A DNA stretch of 64,000 nt from Conus ventricosus (lineage: Eukaryota > Mollusca > Gastropoda > Neogastropoda > Conidae), in contig CM031628.1 in the NCBI GenBank assembly GCA_018398815.1, forward strand, positions 13,172,349 through 13,236,348, read 5' to 3'. The first letter of the stretch is position 1. Each line of letters begins with the position of its first letter. The translations under genes were made by a program, and so were the position numbers. Under the pieces are notes generated by a model that was given only the letters and a program-made list of their open reading frames with translations, was not told where the DNA came from and made no database searches. This document shows, piece after piece, positions 24,228 to 37,120 of the stretch.

Positions 24228-24827
24228 CACGGCTGTTCAGAGCAAGTTACTTAGTTTTGAGTCGCAGGGGAGTTTACAGCTGCAGAGACCAAGCTGTGAA
24301 TGCAGGTGAGGGAAAGGAATGTTTTCTGCAGGCCGCTCCCCACCAGCCAGCTAACCGCACTGTATTCGGCCAACTGAATGTCATCTGTGCATAGCTGGTC
24401 TGGCAGCAATGCGTTCGGCAGGTTGAGCGGCCATTACAAATGGGGCTGTAGGTTTGATAATTAGTTATTGTCATGAAAAATGTAATTATATCTGCACTAT
24501 TGAGATGACTGAATTGGCGAATTCCCAACAATTGTTTTAATACCAAACTCGACTGGGTTTATTTTCTTGTAGATAACACAGATGCCGCATGAAAGCTTGT
24601 ACGCAAGTGGTCAAACAATATTAGAACAATGTCAACAAACAATATTGTGCAAAAATGACGTCATCACTTTCTGGGAAGTTAATTTTCCATAGTTAAGTAG
24701 TACACAAGTTTGATACATGCCTCTGCTCAGACTACAGCAACAAAAATATTGGATTACAAATGTGTAAAGCCTTGTTTGTTTGCCCTTTCACTAAGTGTCT
24801 CAATAAGGACGGAAATGTAAAGCTGTG
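24228..24827 (+). mobile_element. 600-bp MITE-like element, copy A
   Basis: A near-identical inverse copy lies at 51452-52052 (about a dozen differences by eye). The ends are short imperfect inverted repeats: CACGGCTGTTC and, on the opposite strand, CACAGCTTTAC. The triplet ATC flanks both sides (24225-24227 and 24828-24830). The interior is non-coding, with a TGACGTCA octamer. No transposase is encoded, so it would be a non-autonomous DNA element. Confidence 0.82.
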
Positions 24828-25840
24828 ATCAGCTTTCAGAGCTATTTTCTTGTGACCCATCGACTGGCTGCAGTTGTTTTTTTTCTTCTGATTTTTAAAT
24901 TAAATTGGTTCATTGGCTTACATAATAACGCGGTTCATAGCCTAGAATTTCTAAATGCTCATCATCCCACTTAGGAGAAGATAACTTCACCTCAAAGATT
25001 TTGTCTGAACTTTTGGTTGAGCTTCTTTGTGTCAATAGATCATCTGTTTTTTTTAAACTAGGAAAACATGAGTTCAGTCAATAATCATGTTGATCTTCTT
25101 TTACCCTAGAGGGCTATACCCATATCATCCCCTATAAAGAATAATTCACAGATAGAGAGACACTTCTTGGAATGTTCAGTAAGCATCTTTCCTAAACGGA
25201 GTATGTCCTCTTATAAACTGTATATAGTCAACAAAGCATCATTTTGCAGTTCAGAAATTACAGTATTTCATGATTGTGACACAAGATACCCAGTCATTCT
25301 TAGGAAACTATGAACATACCTCTGGGTCTGAATCCTGTCCATAACCCAAAACAAAACAGAAATTGTAAAATTCCTTTTCTGCATCAAACGTTAATTTGTT
25401 TGTTTAAAATCTCTTATAATAAATCAGAATTATGCCCAAAACTGAAGCAGCAAACAATAACAGAATAAGAGACAAACTGACACAGACCACAAAGCCAGAG
25501 ACTGAGCGACAGTCACTTCAAAAAGGCTGTGCTGGGCTGGAATAAATGTTAATTTGTGTTTGTTCATTTCTGCTGTCATTGTTGCTTATGTGTCAGGTAC
25601 AGGGCATATGAGCAAGCTTGGAACATCCTTTTTTTAAAAAAATGTCTTCTTGTTTGTTCTGTGTGCTCTGTGTTGGCATTTGTGCTAAGCGATTCGGTGT
25701 CTTAAACATCATTCTTTCTGAGTTATGGGCATATAATTATCTCATCATGGGAGCAAGAGTTACCCTACCTGTGTTATTCAAAGAGCGCAGGATCATCAAG
25801 AAAAGAGAGGGTGGTGGGGAAAGGGGTGGATGGGAGATGC
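24828..25840. other. Unassigned region
   Basis: AT-rich, with no repeat or gene seen. Confidence 0.5.
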
Positions 25841-25841
25841 A

Positions 25842-26335
25842 GCTCACATCAACACGTACCCTACAGCAGTGGGCTAATGAAATGATCTCCTAGTCATGAT
25901 GCTACATGTGAGATCACATCAACACGTACCCTACAGCAGTGGGCTAATGAAAATGATCTCCTGTAGACCTGTACCTAGTCACGATGCTACATGTGAGGTC
26001 ACATCAACACGTACCCTACAGCAGTGGGCTAATGAAATGATCTCCTGTAGACCTGTACCTAGTCACGATGCTACATGTGAGGTCACATCAACACGTACCC
26101 TACAGCTGTGGGCTAATGAAATGATCTGTCAACCTGTACCTAGTCATGATGCTACATGCGAGGTCACATCAACACATACCCTACAGCAGTGCGCTAATGA
26201 AATGATCTCCTGTAGACCTGTACCTAGACATGATGCTACATGTGAGCTCACATCAACATGTACCCTACAGCTGTGGGCTAATTAAATGATCTGTCAACCT
26301 GTACCTAGTCATGATGCTGCATGTGAGGTCACAGC
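25842..26335. repeat. ~86-bp minisatellite
   Basis: About six units with CACATCAACACGTACCCTAC, AGTGGGCTAATGAAATGATC and CCTGTACCTAGTCA. Two units lack the CTCCTGTAGA segment, so the lengths vary. Confidence 0.93.
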
Positions 26336-26620
26336 ACAGGCTGGAAGACCGACACCACAGTTTTCCTCACATGCTTTTCTGCCGATCGTCAATCACCATT
26401 TGTTTTGCCACTTGAGTCGTTGACCATTTCCAAGGCTGCAAGTCTTCGATAGCAGAATTTCCCTTCTCTGCCCCTGTCTCCGCCAAGGAATGAAGGCAGG
26501 CAGGAGGGCACAGAAAATAGAAAGCGAGGAATTTGGGGGTTAGGTATGGCTGAATTAAGTAACTTCCATAGAGTATACTTCATCTACCATATCCATTCCA
26601 TATAAATTGTACTTTGAAGA

Positions 26621-26677
26621 AGAGCCCTGATGTGGCCCTTTGTGGTCGGCTGGGCTATAAGCAACATTATCTTATCT
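26621..26677 (+). mobile_element. 57-bp retroposed tail flanked by 11-bp target duplication
   Basis: The segment starts AGAGCCCTGATGTGGCCC, continues GTCGGCTGGGCTATAAGC and ends in a short ATCTTATCT tail. The same sequence occurs in reverse at 35296-35362. Here it is bounded by perfect copies of TACTTTGAAGA (26610-26620 and 26678-26688). It is an extremely 5'-truncated LINE or SINE insertion. Confidence 0.8.
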
Positions 26678-26688
26678 TACTTTGAAGA

Positions 26689-28799
26689 TACATAAGTAGC
26701 ATGATGTTCTATGCCGCCATCACACTACGTCAAATGAAAATGTCAGCAAAGGCCATTCTTCACCAAAGGAACCACACTTTGTGAATCTAGATGGCGAACG
26801 AATGATGAGCCACAGTTCCTTTCTTAACTGAGGCCTCGGATCCATGATCTGGTTCACAGCGATTGCTGATTACAATGAACTGCAAGCTGATTCTTCATTT
26901 ACGTTTATAATGACTTTTTCTATAGAGAACACACTTCCCAATACATCGACTGGCAACCAAGAAAGTGTGAGGAATCAGAGGGAGTAAATACCTCACAGAA
27001 TTTGACCGGTGATTTGTTTAGACAAGGCTGCATTCGTGAATGACAGACTTCTGACTGCTGGATGAGAGGGAGGGGAAATAGAAAGGCGTTATGCAGACTG
27101 GTAGGCAAGAAAACTTCCAAACACATAGGTCAGTCTGTTGATTGATGGGAAGATCAGGAGTTGGATTAAGCCACAGCATTAAGCCACAGCGTGAACCCTT
27201 GCATTTAGGAAGACGGAGAATAGGGTTCAGCAGATTTCTGGTCTTAGGCTTAGACCTTCGATTTGGGCATTTTTGCTTCATCCTGCATGGCAGCGACAGA
27301 CTGATCAAGCTAGATTAATATTTAACTGTTATGTGTCATTTTGTGTACTGCTCAAGCACAAATCATTACTTCTGGGAAAAAACCAAAAACTGTCACATAT
27401 CAAACACAAATTCTTAATTTGTCTGATCAAGTCTAGATCAGAAGCTGACCCAGTGGACTGCTACAAATAATAATGGAAAAAATCCATAGAAAAAGCAGCA
27501 TCCCGTACAGTAGCCTTAATGGTGTGAGTCAAGGGGAAATGTGAGGGCTCACCGATTGACGACTGCAGTAGCAGCTTTTCCATAACAAGCAGAGTTACCC
27601 CACAAACAGTGCCATCAGAAACAGGAATCTAGTCAAACATCCCTGTTTTGTTGTTGTCCTTCTTTCTGTTTTTAAACAAAACAAAAACATGCTGACAGAA
27701 TGTCAGACAAAATCATGAAAATCATATCAAATCTTTAAAAACAAAAAGAAAGCATACATATAATAACCAAGATATTTATTCTGTAGTCATCCTAGGCATT
27801 CCTTGCTGTCAATTGCACTCACCGGACTGATTACCACCGACAAATGGATCCACACATTGTCATGAACATTCCTGGTTGAACACACACTGCTGACCAGAAA
27901 GTGGGCGAGAATCTGTGTCAGTAACAGAACATCAAACAACTCTCAAGCACAGAATATAGATGGCACCGGGATAAGAACTCGAAAAAATGTAAGTCCGATA
28001 ATAGCACCGGTAGGTACGAGCACATTATGTACAGTCAGTTGGACAGTTCTGCAGTCTGGGCCCTTTTTTCCCGCAGACTGTCATTTCCTCACTCTTTTTC
28101 TTTCTTTCTTTTTATTTATTTTTCTTTCAAAGATTTTGTCCACTTTGGGTAAGGAAAAAAAAAAAAAAAGCTCATGCTACAAACATATGATTAATTGTGT
28201 CTAGAAACCTTTGACACGAGAATACAATTTTTTTTCTAAAAAAAAAAAAGGAAGAACCTTGTCCATATGCAATGTATTTTTTACCATTTCTTGTCATCAG
28301 TTCACTCTGAAATGCTTAAAAACATTGAAAGGGGGATTCAAGAATAGTAGAAACAACATTATAATGAGGAAAAAAATTTTTTTCATATTGAAACAATACG
28401 TAACAAAGAAAGAACTGAAAAAGAATACAGTGCTGGTGGCAAAAAAAATTGCTTAACGTTAGAAATTTTATGTCTTCCATGAAAATCATTTGGTTACGAA
28501 GACTCTTCTTCTTCTTCCTAAAATACTGGTTCACTCAAAAACGAGTAGGTCACCAGCGCGCATGTTAAAAGTAAAATAAATAACTAAAATAGTGCGACTC
28601 AGACTGTTGGCCCCTGGAGCAAATTTGGCAACAGGGTCGCACTCGATATTCAAGAAGTTAAAAGCAAGGGGCCAAATTCAGGCCCAGGTAACAGTAAAAT
28701 ATCTGGGGAAGTAAAAAATAGAAAATCGTCAATATGCAGATCTCAAAACTGTCATATCAATTTGTTTTTTTAAATGAGATTGCATTTGTGGCAATCTTG
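26689..28799. other. Unassigned ~2.1-kb region
   Basis: Non-coding as far as I can see, with A-runs near 28158 and 28240 and pyrimidine tracts near 28095-28130. Confidence 0.5.
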
Positions 28800-31520
28800 A
28801 TGGCCCCCCGGCAGCGAGTTCCACAGCCGTACAGAACGGGGATAAAAAGAATGTAAGTGGCTATCAATATTTGATGCAGGTATGGTATAACATTGACCGC
28901 CACCCCTGGTGCTACTTTTATTCATACTAGTTGTTCCATTGGAATCCAATTACTTTAGCTCTGCCTTTGAAGAAGATGTTAAGTTTGATAAAAGTCTTCT
29001 CTCTTCTAAGGGTTTCCATTCTAATTTCCTCATGTTCTTCCTAGTATTCCCCTTTTCTCTGATGTGGTTCCCTGTTATAACCGTGGCTCTCTTCTGAATC
29101 TTTTCGAGGTATCAATGTCCTTTAGATGGTAAGGATCCCAAACTGGGGCAACCATATTCCAGTACTGGTCTAACCATGTTTTTTGTAGCATCGTCTTAAC
29201 CTTTTGGGGGCAGTCATTGATATTCCGTATAAGAAAGCTAAGATGTTATTTGCTTTCTTACATACTAAAAGTAATGTTCTTTCCATTTGAGACGACTATC
29301 CTATAATCACGCCCAAGTATTTTGCAGCATTAGTTTCTTTAAAGAATAGTATTAGGATAGAATAATCTAAACAAATTTGGTGAGCGTTTTTTACATAACG
29401 CAACACTTGGCACTTTGGGGAAATAAAAATTCCATTTTCCAAGTTCTTTCCCCACTTTTGTAAAGCGTTTAGATCTTCTTGTAGAATGCGTGTATCATTT
29501 TTGTTTCTGATTGTTCTATTTACTAAGCTGTCATCTGCAAAAAGCCTATAGTATTCCGGGAGAGAGTTTTCCCTACTTATGTCATTTATATAAATTAAGA
29601 AAACAAGGGCCCCAGAACAGTTCCCTGTGGTAACCGACAAGACTGGTTTACAATGGGATGTCGACCCTTCCACAACAACTTTCTGCGTTCCCCAAAAAGG
29701 GAAATGATCTAGCCCATTTTAAAGCAAAGAACCGCCAATGCCGATGTTTCTAATTAAGCAGCAGGCCCTCATGGTCAACCTTATCAAAGGCTTTAGAAAA
29801 GTCTAATAAAATTGCATCTTTTGCTGTCTGTTGATAAGACAGTTATTAAAATCATTGAGAGTTTTTAAATAAGTTGACCCCTCACACTCCTTCGCTGTCT
29901 AAAACCATGCTGGCGTTATTTAAGAAGTCATATTTTCAAGATGGTCCATTATGCACTATAAAATTATGTGTTCAAGTAGTTTAGCTGAAAATGGATGTAA
30001 AGATACAGGTCTATAGTTCTCTGCTTTTGTTTTGTCACCCTTTTGAATAAGGGAACAATGCTCGCATCTCGCCACTCATCAGGTATACTCCCTGGTCCAG
30101 TGAAGCTTTGGTAAAGTAGTTGGTATACCTCACTCAATTCATTGGCACATAATTTAAGACTTGCCAGGAACACCATCGGGACCAGTACTTTGTTTTCATT
30201 TTTGTTGGTCAGTAACTTAAATACTCCTACTTGTTTACTTTGATGTTTTGCATTTCACGGAGTTTAAACATCACCTTTAGTCTAAACGTTAATTAAAGGT
30301 TTGGGATTTGAGAAAACTGAACAAAACTGCTTGTTTAGTAATTTGCTTTCCCTTCAGGGTCCTGTATTAGGGGTTTTTCTGGTTGTTTCTCAGGTCTGGA
30401 ATCCCAATGTGTCCTGTTCCCCTTACTCCTTATGTAAGACCATAATTCTTGTTTGATGATCACCTTCTGAAAACATCGAATTAACATAATGGAGTGAGCA
30501 AGCCTATATTCTCTCTGATACCTCTCTTAAAATGTTTTAAACCTAACCAGTAATCTTTCTGAATTAGAGAAATTTCAATTTCTTAAAAAACGATGTTTTT
30601 CCCCTTCAACAACGTTTAGTTTTTGTAGTAATCCATGGCTGGTGGTTCTTGCTTGAAGTTATTTTAGTAGGTATGTTGTCATCCATAATAAATTCCAAGT
30701 TTGTTTTTTTTACACTTTCCCAAAAGGGCACTGACATTATCTTTAACACAATGGGACCTCAAAAAAAGACGACTGAAAAACATGAGTATCCCCGCGCAAT
30801 TTTGGTAATCTGCTTGGTTCCAGAGCTGATGGGACTTTAGGGTTTTTTTCGAAGGGTGAAAGTTGCTCTCTAAGAGAATTATGTCATGATCACCCAGGCC
30901 TGCAATTAATTCCCCGATTGCCTAAAGCGCCTGGACAATTGGTAAAAAATAAATCCAGGAATGCTTACCCCAGTTGGGGCTTCAAACGACTGCACTAATC
31001 CAAGTCTTGGTGGTATCAAAAAACTGAGTATTAATATTTTTACTGTATTGATTACCAAGTAAGGCATCTTCACCCCAATCAATATCTGGTAAGTTAAAGT
31101 CTCCACCAATCCATAATATGCCTTCCTAATGGCCAAAACAATGTTAGAAATGTCTCTGCCCGATAGACGAACATACATTTTCATCTGAGTCTGGAGTCTG
31201 TAAACCGATCCAACAATGACAGGTCCTCTTATTCTTAAATTAATCCTACAAAATAAACTTTCACTATTTTTGCCTTGATATAAAAACTCACTACTAAGTT
31301 CTTCCTAATGGCAATCAAGACTCCCCCACCTCTTTTTCCAAGTCTGTCCTTTCTATAAATATCAAAATCCTCCATTAGAAGTTCACTGCTGGATGTTCCA
31401 GTTTCTAGCCCAAATTTCTGTTCCAATTACAACATTTAATGTTTTTTCCGGTGACTAAATTACAGAGTTCTTCCTTTTTCTTGATAAAAAGATTGGGAAA
31501 AATTTACGACTAGCATTTAA
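28800..31520 (-). pseudogene. Non-LTR retrotransposon (Jockey/CR1-type), decayed
   Basis: Read on the minus strand from 31520: start of an APE endonuclease (INLNASRKF; EELCNLVTGKNI), SSELLMEDFDIYRKDRLGKRG with GGGVLIAIRKN at 31235-31426, and GGDFNLPDIDWGEDALLG at about 31060-31110. RT pieces follow: PDEWRDASIVPLFK (29964-30176), then VFLIYINDISRENSLPEY with FADDS as the catalytic YxDD-type motif and NAAKYLGVIIG at 29296-29673. The C-terminal end is at 28930-29170 (LEKIQKRATVITGN) and 28820-28870 (SFYPRSVRLWNSLPGG). Stops and frameshifts are frequent, so it cannot be autonomous. Confidence 0.85.
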
Positions 31521-32559
31521 GTTTATCTTTTTCTCTTAAAGATTTGGGGTTTAGTTGCACTTTATGATTTGGGATTTTAAAACACTTTTAAAATCAGGGG
31601 TGGATGCAAACTTAGGACAAAATTTCAAGTTTTCTTTTGGGGATCGGCTTTGAGATAGGGGCAAAACGGTTGCTTTCTGAGCTGCAGTCTTCAATAGAAT
31701 CTTCAAAAAGTCTCGAACTAAAGTTTGGAAGCCCGCAGGTTTAAAAAAAGTCCACACTATTTCATAATGCTTTATAAACTGCTGAATTCATAAAAATACA
31801 TTTAGTGTGATACCATGTATGCATGACGTCACAGCAACTGCTTTATGTTTCCATGTGACTCTCAAATTGCAAACTCCGCATGGATTTTTTACTTTGGGGA
31901 CGGACCAGGAATTTAGTTCAATGGGCTCCCGATAGCAGGGTAAGGCTTAAAAGCCATGATTTAACTCCTCTATGTCTAACTCTTTTATTCAAACAATTCC
32001 TTATCACTGTACATTCTGATGTTAATTGAATCAGGGGGTTTAAATCTGGGCCTAGTAATAGACGTGAGAACAGTATCGGCACAGGTGCACACAGGAGACT
32101 AACATGGTTCAGGTTTGCACAAAGTTTTTAAAAAAATGCAAAAATGGAACTAAAGGCGTCTACGTCTACATCTAAAATTTCAAAATTAAACTGAGTGCTA
32201 GGGATATTTTTGTTCCTGTCACATGTGGAAACAGCAAGGAAAAATAGAAAACTTTTAACGAAGCCGAGGAACAACACGCCGGTAGCCATCTTGAAAAAAC
32301 CAATAAGAAAGACTCACCTTACCTGAAGGGTTTTAAAACACAATTTCGTTAAAAAAAGAAAAGAAATAACGATAAACTACCAACCCGCTAACATTTCTGA
32401 TTATTAAAATTCACGGGTACTAGTATGAGTAAAAAAATGCAAGGCGAAAAAAATGTAAAAAAAGAATTTAAAACGGGAGCTCCAAAAACCAGGCAGCCTC
32501 CTCGCTGGACATGCGCAATCACCTCTATGTTTCTTTACCAACAGATATAATTGCTCGAT
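31521..32559 (-). other. Region upstream of the minus-strand LINE; short signal-peptide-like frame
   Basis: Possibly the LINE 5' region, otherwise unassigned. A 53-codon frame runs from the ATG at about 32290 (context CAAGATGGCTACC) down to a stop in a T/A run near 32130. It begins MATGVLFLGFVKSFLFFLAV, a good signal-peptide shape. No homologue is recognised, and it could be chance or the start of a spliced gene. Confidence 0.3.
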
Positions 32560-33710
32560 CAGAAAGTATGGGTTTTTTTTTTTATCAGAAAAGGCAATAA
32601 AAGTGTACAAAATATTCTGAATGATAACAATGCTATGCCTACCTGTGTCACTAAATGGAATAATCTTTTTGAGAATCTAAACTGGAAACTGATCTTTTCT
32701 CACTGCTTTAAAACACACAACAGATGTCCAGCTGAGATGGTTTCAGACTAGACTTCTACACAGGCTGCTCCCAACTCAAAGATACTTATTTATGTGTAAA
32801 ATCTCTGATTCTATTTGTAACTTTTGTAATCAAGAAGAATAAACCATTCCTCACATGATGCATGACTGTATTGTTGTTAAAAATGTTTGGAATGATTTTG
32901 AAAATATGTTGAAAGATAAATGCCAACTTTGTCATAATATAAACATAAACAAGGAATTTGTTCTATTTGGGGTCAAGGTGGATACAAAAACCGATAAAGT
33001 AATGGATCTCATTCTTCTGTTAGCTAAATTCTACATTTATACATGTAAACTTCGAGATGTCCATCCTGCTTTGTTGGCTTTTGTTGCAACTTTGAAAAAT
33101 AGATATAATATTGAAAAATATTCAGCTGTTATAAATTGCAATGCAAGACAGTTTGAAGAAACCTGGTCCCCGTATCTTACAGTAATTCCTTGATTGCCTT
33201 CTTTCTCCCATTCCACAAATATCTCTTTTATTACACGAGTATCACCAATTGTTCTTCAGTCTTGTTTGTTACCCATGGCTTTTTGACCTCACTCCCAAAT
33301 ACTAAAGTGTGTGCACATGTTGCCTATAACTGTACAGTGTGTGCAGTATGATGTATGTTGACACTGATGTAAAGTACAAACTGTATCTATACTAAGTTTG
33401 ATTTTCTCATTCTCGTTTCATTTATTCTTGTAAATATGGCAGAAATTATACCCCCCACAGAGATGGGAGGGAGGGAGGGGAAAGTGTGTAATATTTGAGA
33501 GTGCTGTCATTCACCATGTGTATATGTGAATACAGATATATAGGGGAAGGGGAAGGATGGTGGGTTTTTGTTGTTGTTGTTTTTGTTTTGTTTTGTTTTT
33601 TGCTTTCTTTCCCTCCCCATTTACAACTTATGAAGAAAATGCATATGTCTCTGTATGAAGTTGTGTATGTCTTGCAAAAAATGAAAAATTGTTCAATAAA
33701 AAAAAAGAAG
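32560..33710 (+). pseudogene. L1-type LINE, 3' end
   Basis: Two frames make up the C-terminal region of an L1-like ORF2. 32560-32750 contains CVTKWNNLFENLNWKLIF. 32780-33192 contains ICNFCNQEE, then TIPHMMHDCIVVKNVWNDF, the Cys-His region that follows RT in L1 relatives, and ends with the stop at 33191-33193. A 3' UTR follows to an AATAAA plus A-run at about 33695-33710. The 5' part is truncated. An in-frame stop or frame change near 32750-32850 marks decay. Confidence 0.8.
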
Positions 33711-33785
33711 AAAGAAACATGCCACACAAAAATTGTGAGACAAAGAAAATTACACATAAGTGGGTGATAAAGAAAGTTATTTCTT

Positions 33786-33828
33786 GTGTGTGTGTGTGTG
33801 TGTGCGTGCGTGCGTGTGTGCGTGTGCT
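33786..33828. repeat. (GT)n/(GC GT)n microsatellite
   Basis: GT repeats interrupted by GCGTGC, immediately beside the 3' end of a SINE copy. Confidence 0.9.
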
Positions 33829-33849
33829 TCTTGACCAAAGCCATTCAAC

Positions 33850-34622
33850 AGCTCATCCAGCCACAGCCACAGCCATCCACAAGGAGCAGCGGATGTCCGG
33901 ACATCATCAGGCAATCCACCTGACGAAACACTACACTGCTGCTGAGTCACTTTGGTGGTGTTCAGATGTGCTCATTCTGATCAAACTTGAGCAGGACACC
34001 ACCTACGGCGCTCCCTACAGATGACAGCAATTGCCTCGTCACGAAGCCACGTGAGTGAGCAGCCCCCTCCAGGAGGAGGTGCCACCATGGCCATGCAGTG
34101 AGAGTCCCCATGAACTTGCCGATACCACCAACCCGACATCAACTGACCGGAGCACAGACACTGAAAGCAGTCTACAGTCACCATGAGAGCAGGCCATGAA
34201 GGGCCACAGAATTTGAGATGTATTTTTTTTTCTTTTTTCTTAAATGCTGATCCATGAGGATGAGAAAGATGAAGACGATGCTATGGAGTGGCCTTCTGGT
34301 CTGAGACTGCATGACAGGGCTGCACTTTACGTTTCCTTTTATCACGTCCCCCAGCATCACGCAGGCCTGTGACAAACAGACACCTACAGTGTTGATTTCG
34401 AAATTTAAGCAACACTCTCAGAAACCTGTCAATAAATTGGATGAAACTTGACAGTGTGGTCCCAGTGTTCTAAACTGAGCCCATGACAAACTCAACACTT
34501 GGTATGTACAACCCTGTCAAGGCAGAAAATGCCCACAAATAAATCACTTTCAAAAGAATCAAACCAAGACCTCCAAACCAGGAATCTGCTATGCTAACCG
34601 CTGTGCCACACAGCCCATGGTG
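33850..34622 (-). mobile_element. Long tRNA-headed SINE, diverged copy 3
   Basis: Matches 40301-41161 and the inverse of 48193-49051 along its length, but with more substitutions. The tRNA-like head is at the right (minus strand from about 34620: GGCACAGCGGTTAGCATAGC, then GGTTTGATTC). The extreme 3' end and A-tail are not recognisable. It is the oldest-looking of the three copies. Confidence 0.8.
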
Positions 34623-34984
34623 ACAAAGACAGAGTGATTCTACACAATACACAATGACCAGAAGACAAAAAAAGCAGATATTATAATCTAAGTTGAACTT
34701 TTTACACAGAAATGAACAGATCTCTGGTATGACTCCGAAAGACCCCCAACAGGAAGATTCCTTTCAAATACAGCAATATTATTCCGTCTCAAAAACGCAT
34801 GCACGTTTAACAGGTATAGGGATGTTACATAGTGACCGCACCAAAAAGAGAAACACCAGTGTACAGCACTGCACTTTCCCCAAGGAGCAACACCTTGAAT
34901 TCAACAAAGGCATGCCTGATGACTCACACAGGACTCGGTATAAATCACTTCACCCAACTCCATGGAAAGGGCATGGGGGAAAGG

Positions 34985-35012
34985 GGGGAAAGGGGGTAAG
35001 GGGGGGGGGGGG
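34985..35012. repeat. G-rich tract
   Basis: GGGGGAAAGG repeats passing into a short G-run. Confidence 0.85.
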
Positions 35013-35295
35013 TATCCCTCACACAGCTCTGAAAGCATCAGCTCTGTGTCGAATGGCTTGCTCTAAACATTCTCAAGCCAAACTCCTTCCTGTTGACCTT
35101 TCTCCACATCCTGTTTGTGCCCCCTTGTCCACGTGACCCCCAGGGAGCGGCTGCTCAGGCCCACGTTGTCTTCTCACTGCCAGGCAGGAGGTGGTCAGTT
35201 TCTCTGGCCAGGTCTGACGCGGCCCCCTCTGCTGTGGAGTTCCCCTGTCTCAGAACCCTGCATGACCAGCCATAAACAGTGACACAGTCAGACAG

Positions 35296-35362
35296 AGATA
35301 AGAATAAGACAATGTTGCTTATAGCCCAGCCGACCGCAAAGGGCCACATCAGGGCTGTCACC
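35296..35362 (-). repeat. Second copy of the retroposon tail
   Basis: Reverse complement of the 26621-26677 segment (AGCCCTGATGTGGCCC, then GTCGGCTGGGCTATAAGC). Here it may be the 3' end of a longer minus-strand element whose body at 35090-35290 I cannot assign. Confidence 0.75.
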
Positions 35363-35369
35363 ACGTTAA

Positions 35370-36317
35370 AATCAACTCACAAGTCATTAAAAAAAAAACC
35401 CCCAAAAACCCACTTTTCACACATCTCTTTAAATGACATCTTCTAGAAATGCACCAGAAACTTCGTTAAAAATCTTTCTTCCGTAAAATCTTAAATCAGA
35501 TGAAAAATGTTAACCTCTCTCAAAAACCCAAAGATCACGTCATGCTGAACAGGATTTTCATGGACTCTGCTGTAAAATGTTTGTGCCTCACATCATGAAA
35601 TTCCCAACACTCTAAAAGAATGAAGGTGGCTTCTTAAAGAGAAAAAACATGGAGAAAAAGATCATCCACCATCTGGGTACCACAGCGCCAGATGGCCTCA
35701 ACATTAAAGACTAGATCAAATCACAGTTATCCCTACCCCCCCCCCCCCCCCTCCCCATTTTTCCTATTTGCTCCCCTCCCCTCCCCCCTCCTCATCTTCA
35801 CACATCCCCCTTCCCCTCACTATCTAGATTCTTTCTCACCTCTTTTTCTAACTACCACCCCCACCCACACCACCCCCTGCAGTATATCCATACGTCATAA
35901 TGTATTTCGTCACTGAGATATTCCATCGACGTCATAATTTTTTTTTCCTGCAGTGACAGTGACTTGTGTTGAAGCTGCACCTGCTCCTTTAGCTGCTTTG
36001 AAGGTTCTACGAACCGAAGTACCCAGTTCTTCTCCTCCCAAGTGGGTTCAAGTGTTTTTTCAAGTGTTGACATGCACCTTTGTGCTCTGGTCGGTTTTTT
36101 CCTGTAATTCATCATTAATTACTGCTTTAATCACCCCATGTTAATCTGCAACAGATATGCACGAAACTGCTTAACACATAAGTAAAATTTTATGAAAATG
36201 CGACCCATAATTCTGCAGTGGGCAGTGCAAAACACGTGAACTTACAAATGTTGAAACTACATTCGCTGTTGTGAACTGTGCATGGTTGCTTGCTAGGTCG
36301 GAACTATGTAAGCAACA
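35370..36317. other. Unassigned region with C-rich tract
   Basis: A C-run at about 35733-35751 leads into a CT-rich stretch to about 35880. From 36130 the sequence may be the 5' leader of the LINE ORF1 that follows. Confidence 0.5.
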
Positions 36318-37120
36318 ATGGATTCAAGCCAACAGTTTTGTCAAAAACGGTTTTTAGTGATGAATAGCAACATTAAGAACTTTTCTACTAATTTCAAAAG
36401 AACGAGATCGTCTACTTTATCGGAAAGTGATCCCAACATTTCTCATCACTGCACACCAAAGAAAAAGAACCACGCTGAACTGAAACTGCAAGAGGAAAGC
36501 GACATGGATGTGCAGGAAACGTTCAATGCCATCAGCACAAAACTTGAAGAGCTAACTAAAACAGAAGAAATCATTAGCGAGAAAATTGCAAACCCTGCAA
36601 TGAAGGAAGACATATCGGCTGTGAAATCGGAAAGGTGACTGATGACGAAGACTTTTTCTGAAAAGATCGAAAAACTTGAGAGCAAACTTTTTGATTGTGA
36701 AACAAAGAATGACAAGCTGCAACAAGAGGTAAATGCCCTAAAAAGAGAAGGTGAAATACTGAAAGATGAGCTGAAGACTCAGGAAAATAATTGTGCAAAC
36801 CGTGCAGAAAGCGAGCAACGATCTAGAGCAATACACAAGAAGATGGAAGATTTGTCTCTATCATGTCCAGAAGCAACAGGAAAGACTGCGGAAGACTGCA
36901 TTATTAAAACGTGTCATATTTTCAATCAAAAGTGCAATGCCGACCATGGAGAATGATATCTAAATCGCCCATCGACCGCAGCCAAGCAGCTCCAGACCCA
37001 CATCCAATCATCGTGAGGTTTTTTCAACAGAAGAAAAAGAGACAAAATCCTAGCAAATTGTCGAAACCTAAAAACATAAAGAGGACTGTGATCAGAGGAC
37101 TTGACCGCGGCAAATTATAA
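36318..37120 (+). pseudogene. L1-like LINE ORF1 (coiled-coil RNA-binding protein)
   Basis: Three overlapping frames look like one protein. 36318-36638 is an N-terminal Ser/Lys-rich part with the start of a coiled coil (FNAISTKLEELTKTEEIISE). 36642-36956 is a strong coiled coil (IEKLESKLFDCETKNDKLQQ) with ESEQRSRAIHKKMEDLS. 36960-37120 has HPIIVRFFQQKK and KRTVIRGLDRGKL, typical of the RRM/CTD part of L1-type ORF1 proteins. Two breaks (near 36638 and 36956) inactivate it. The matching ORF2 does not follow; the sequence becomes a minisatellite and a different LINE. Confidence 0.7.
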
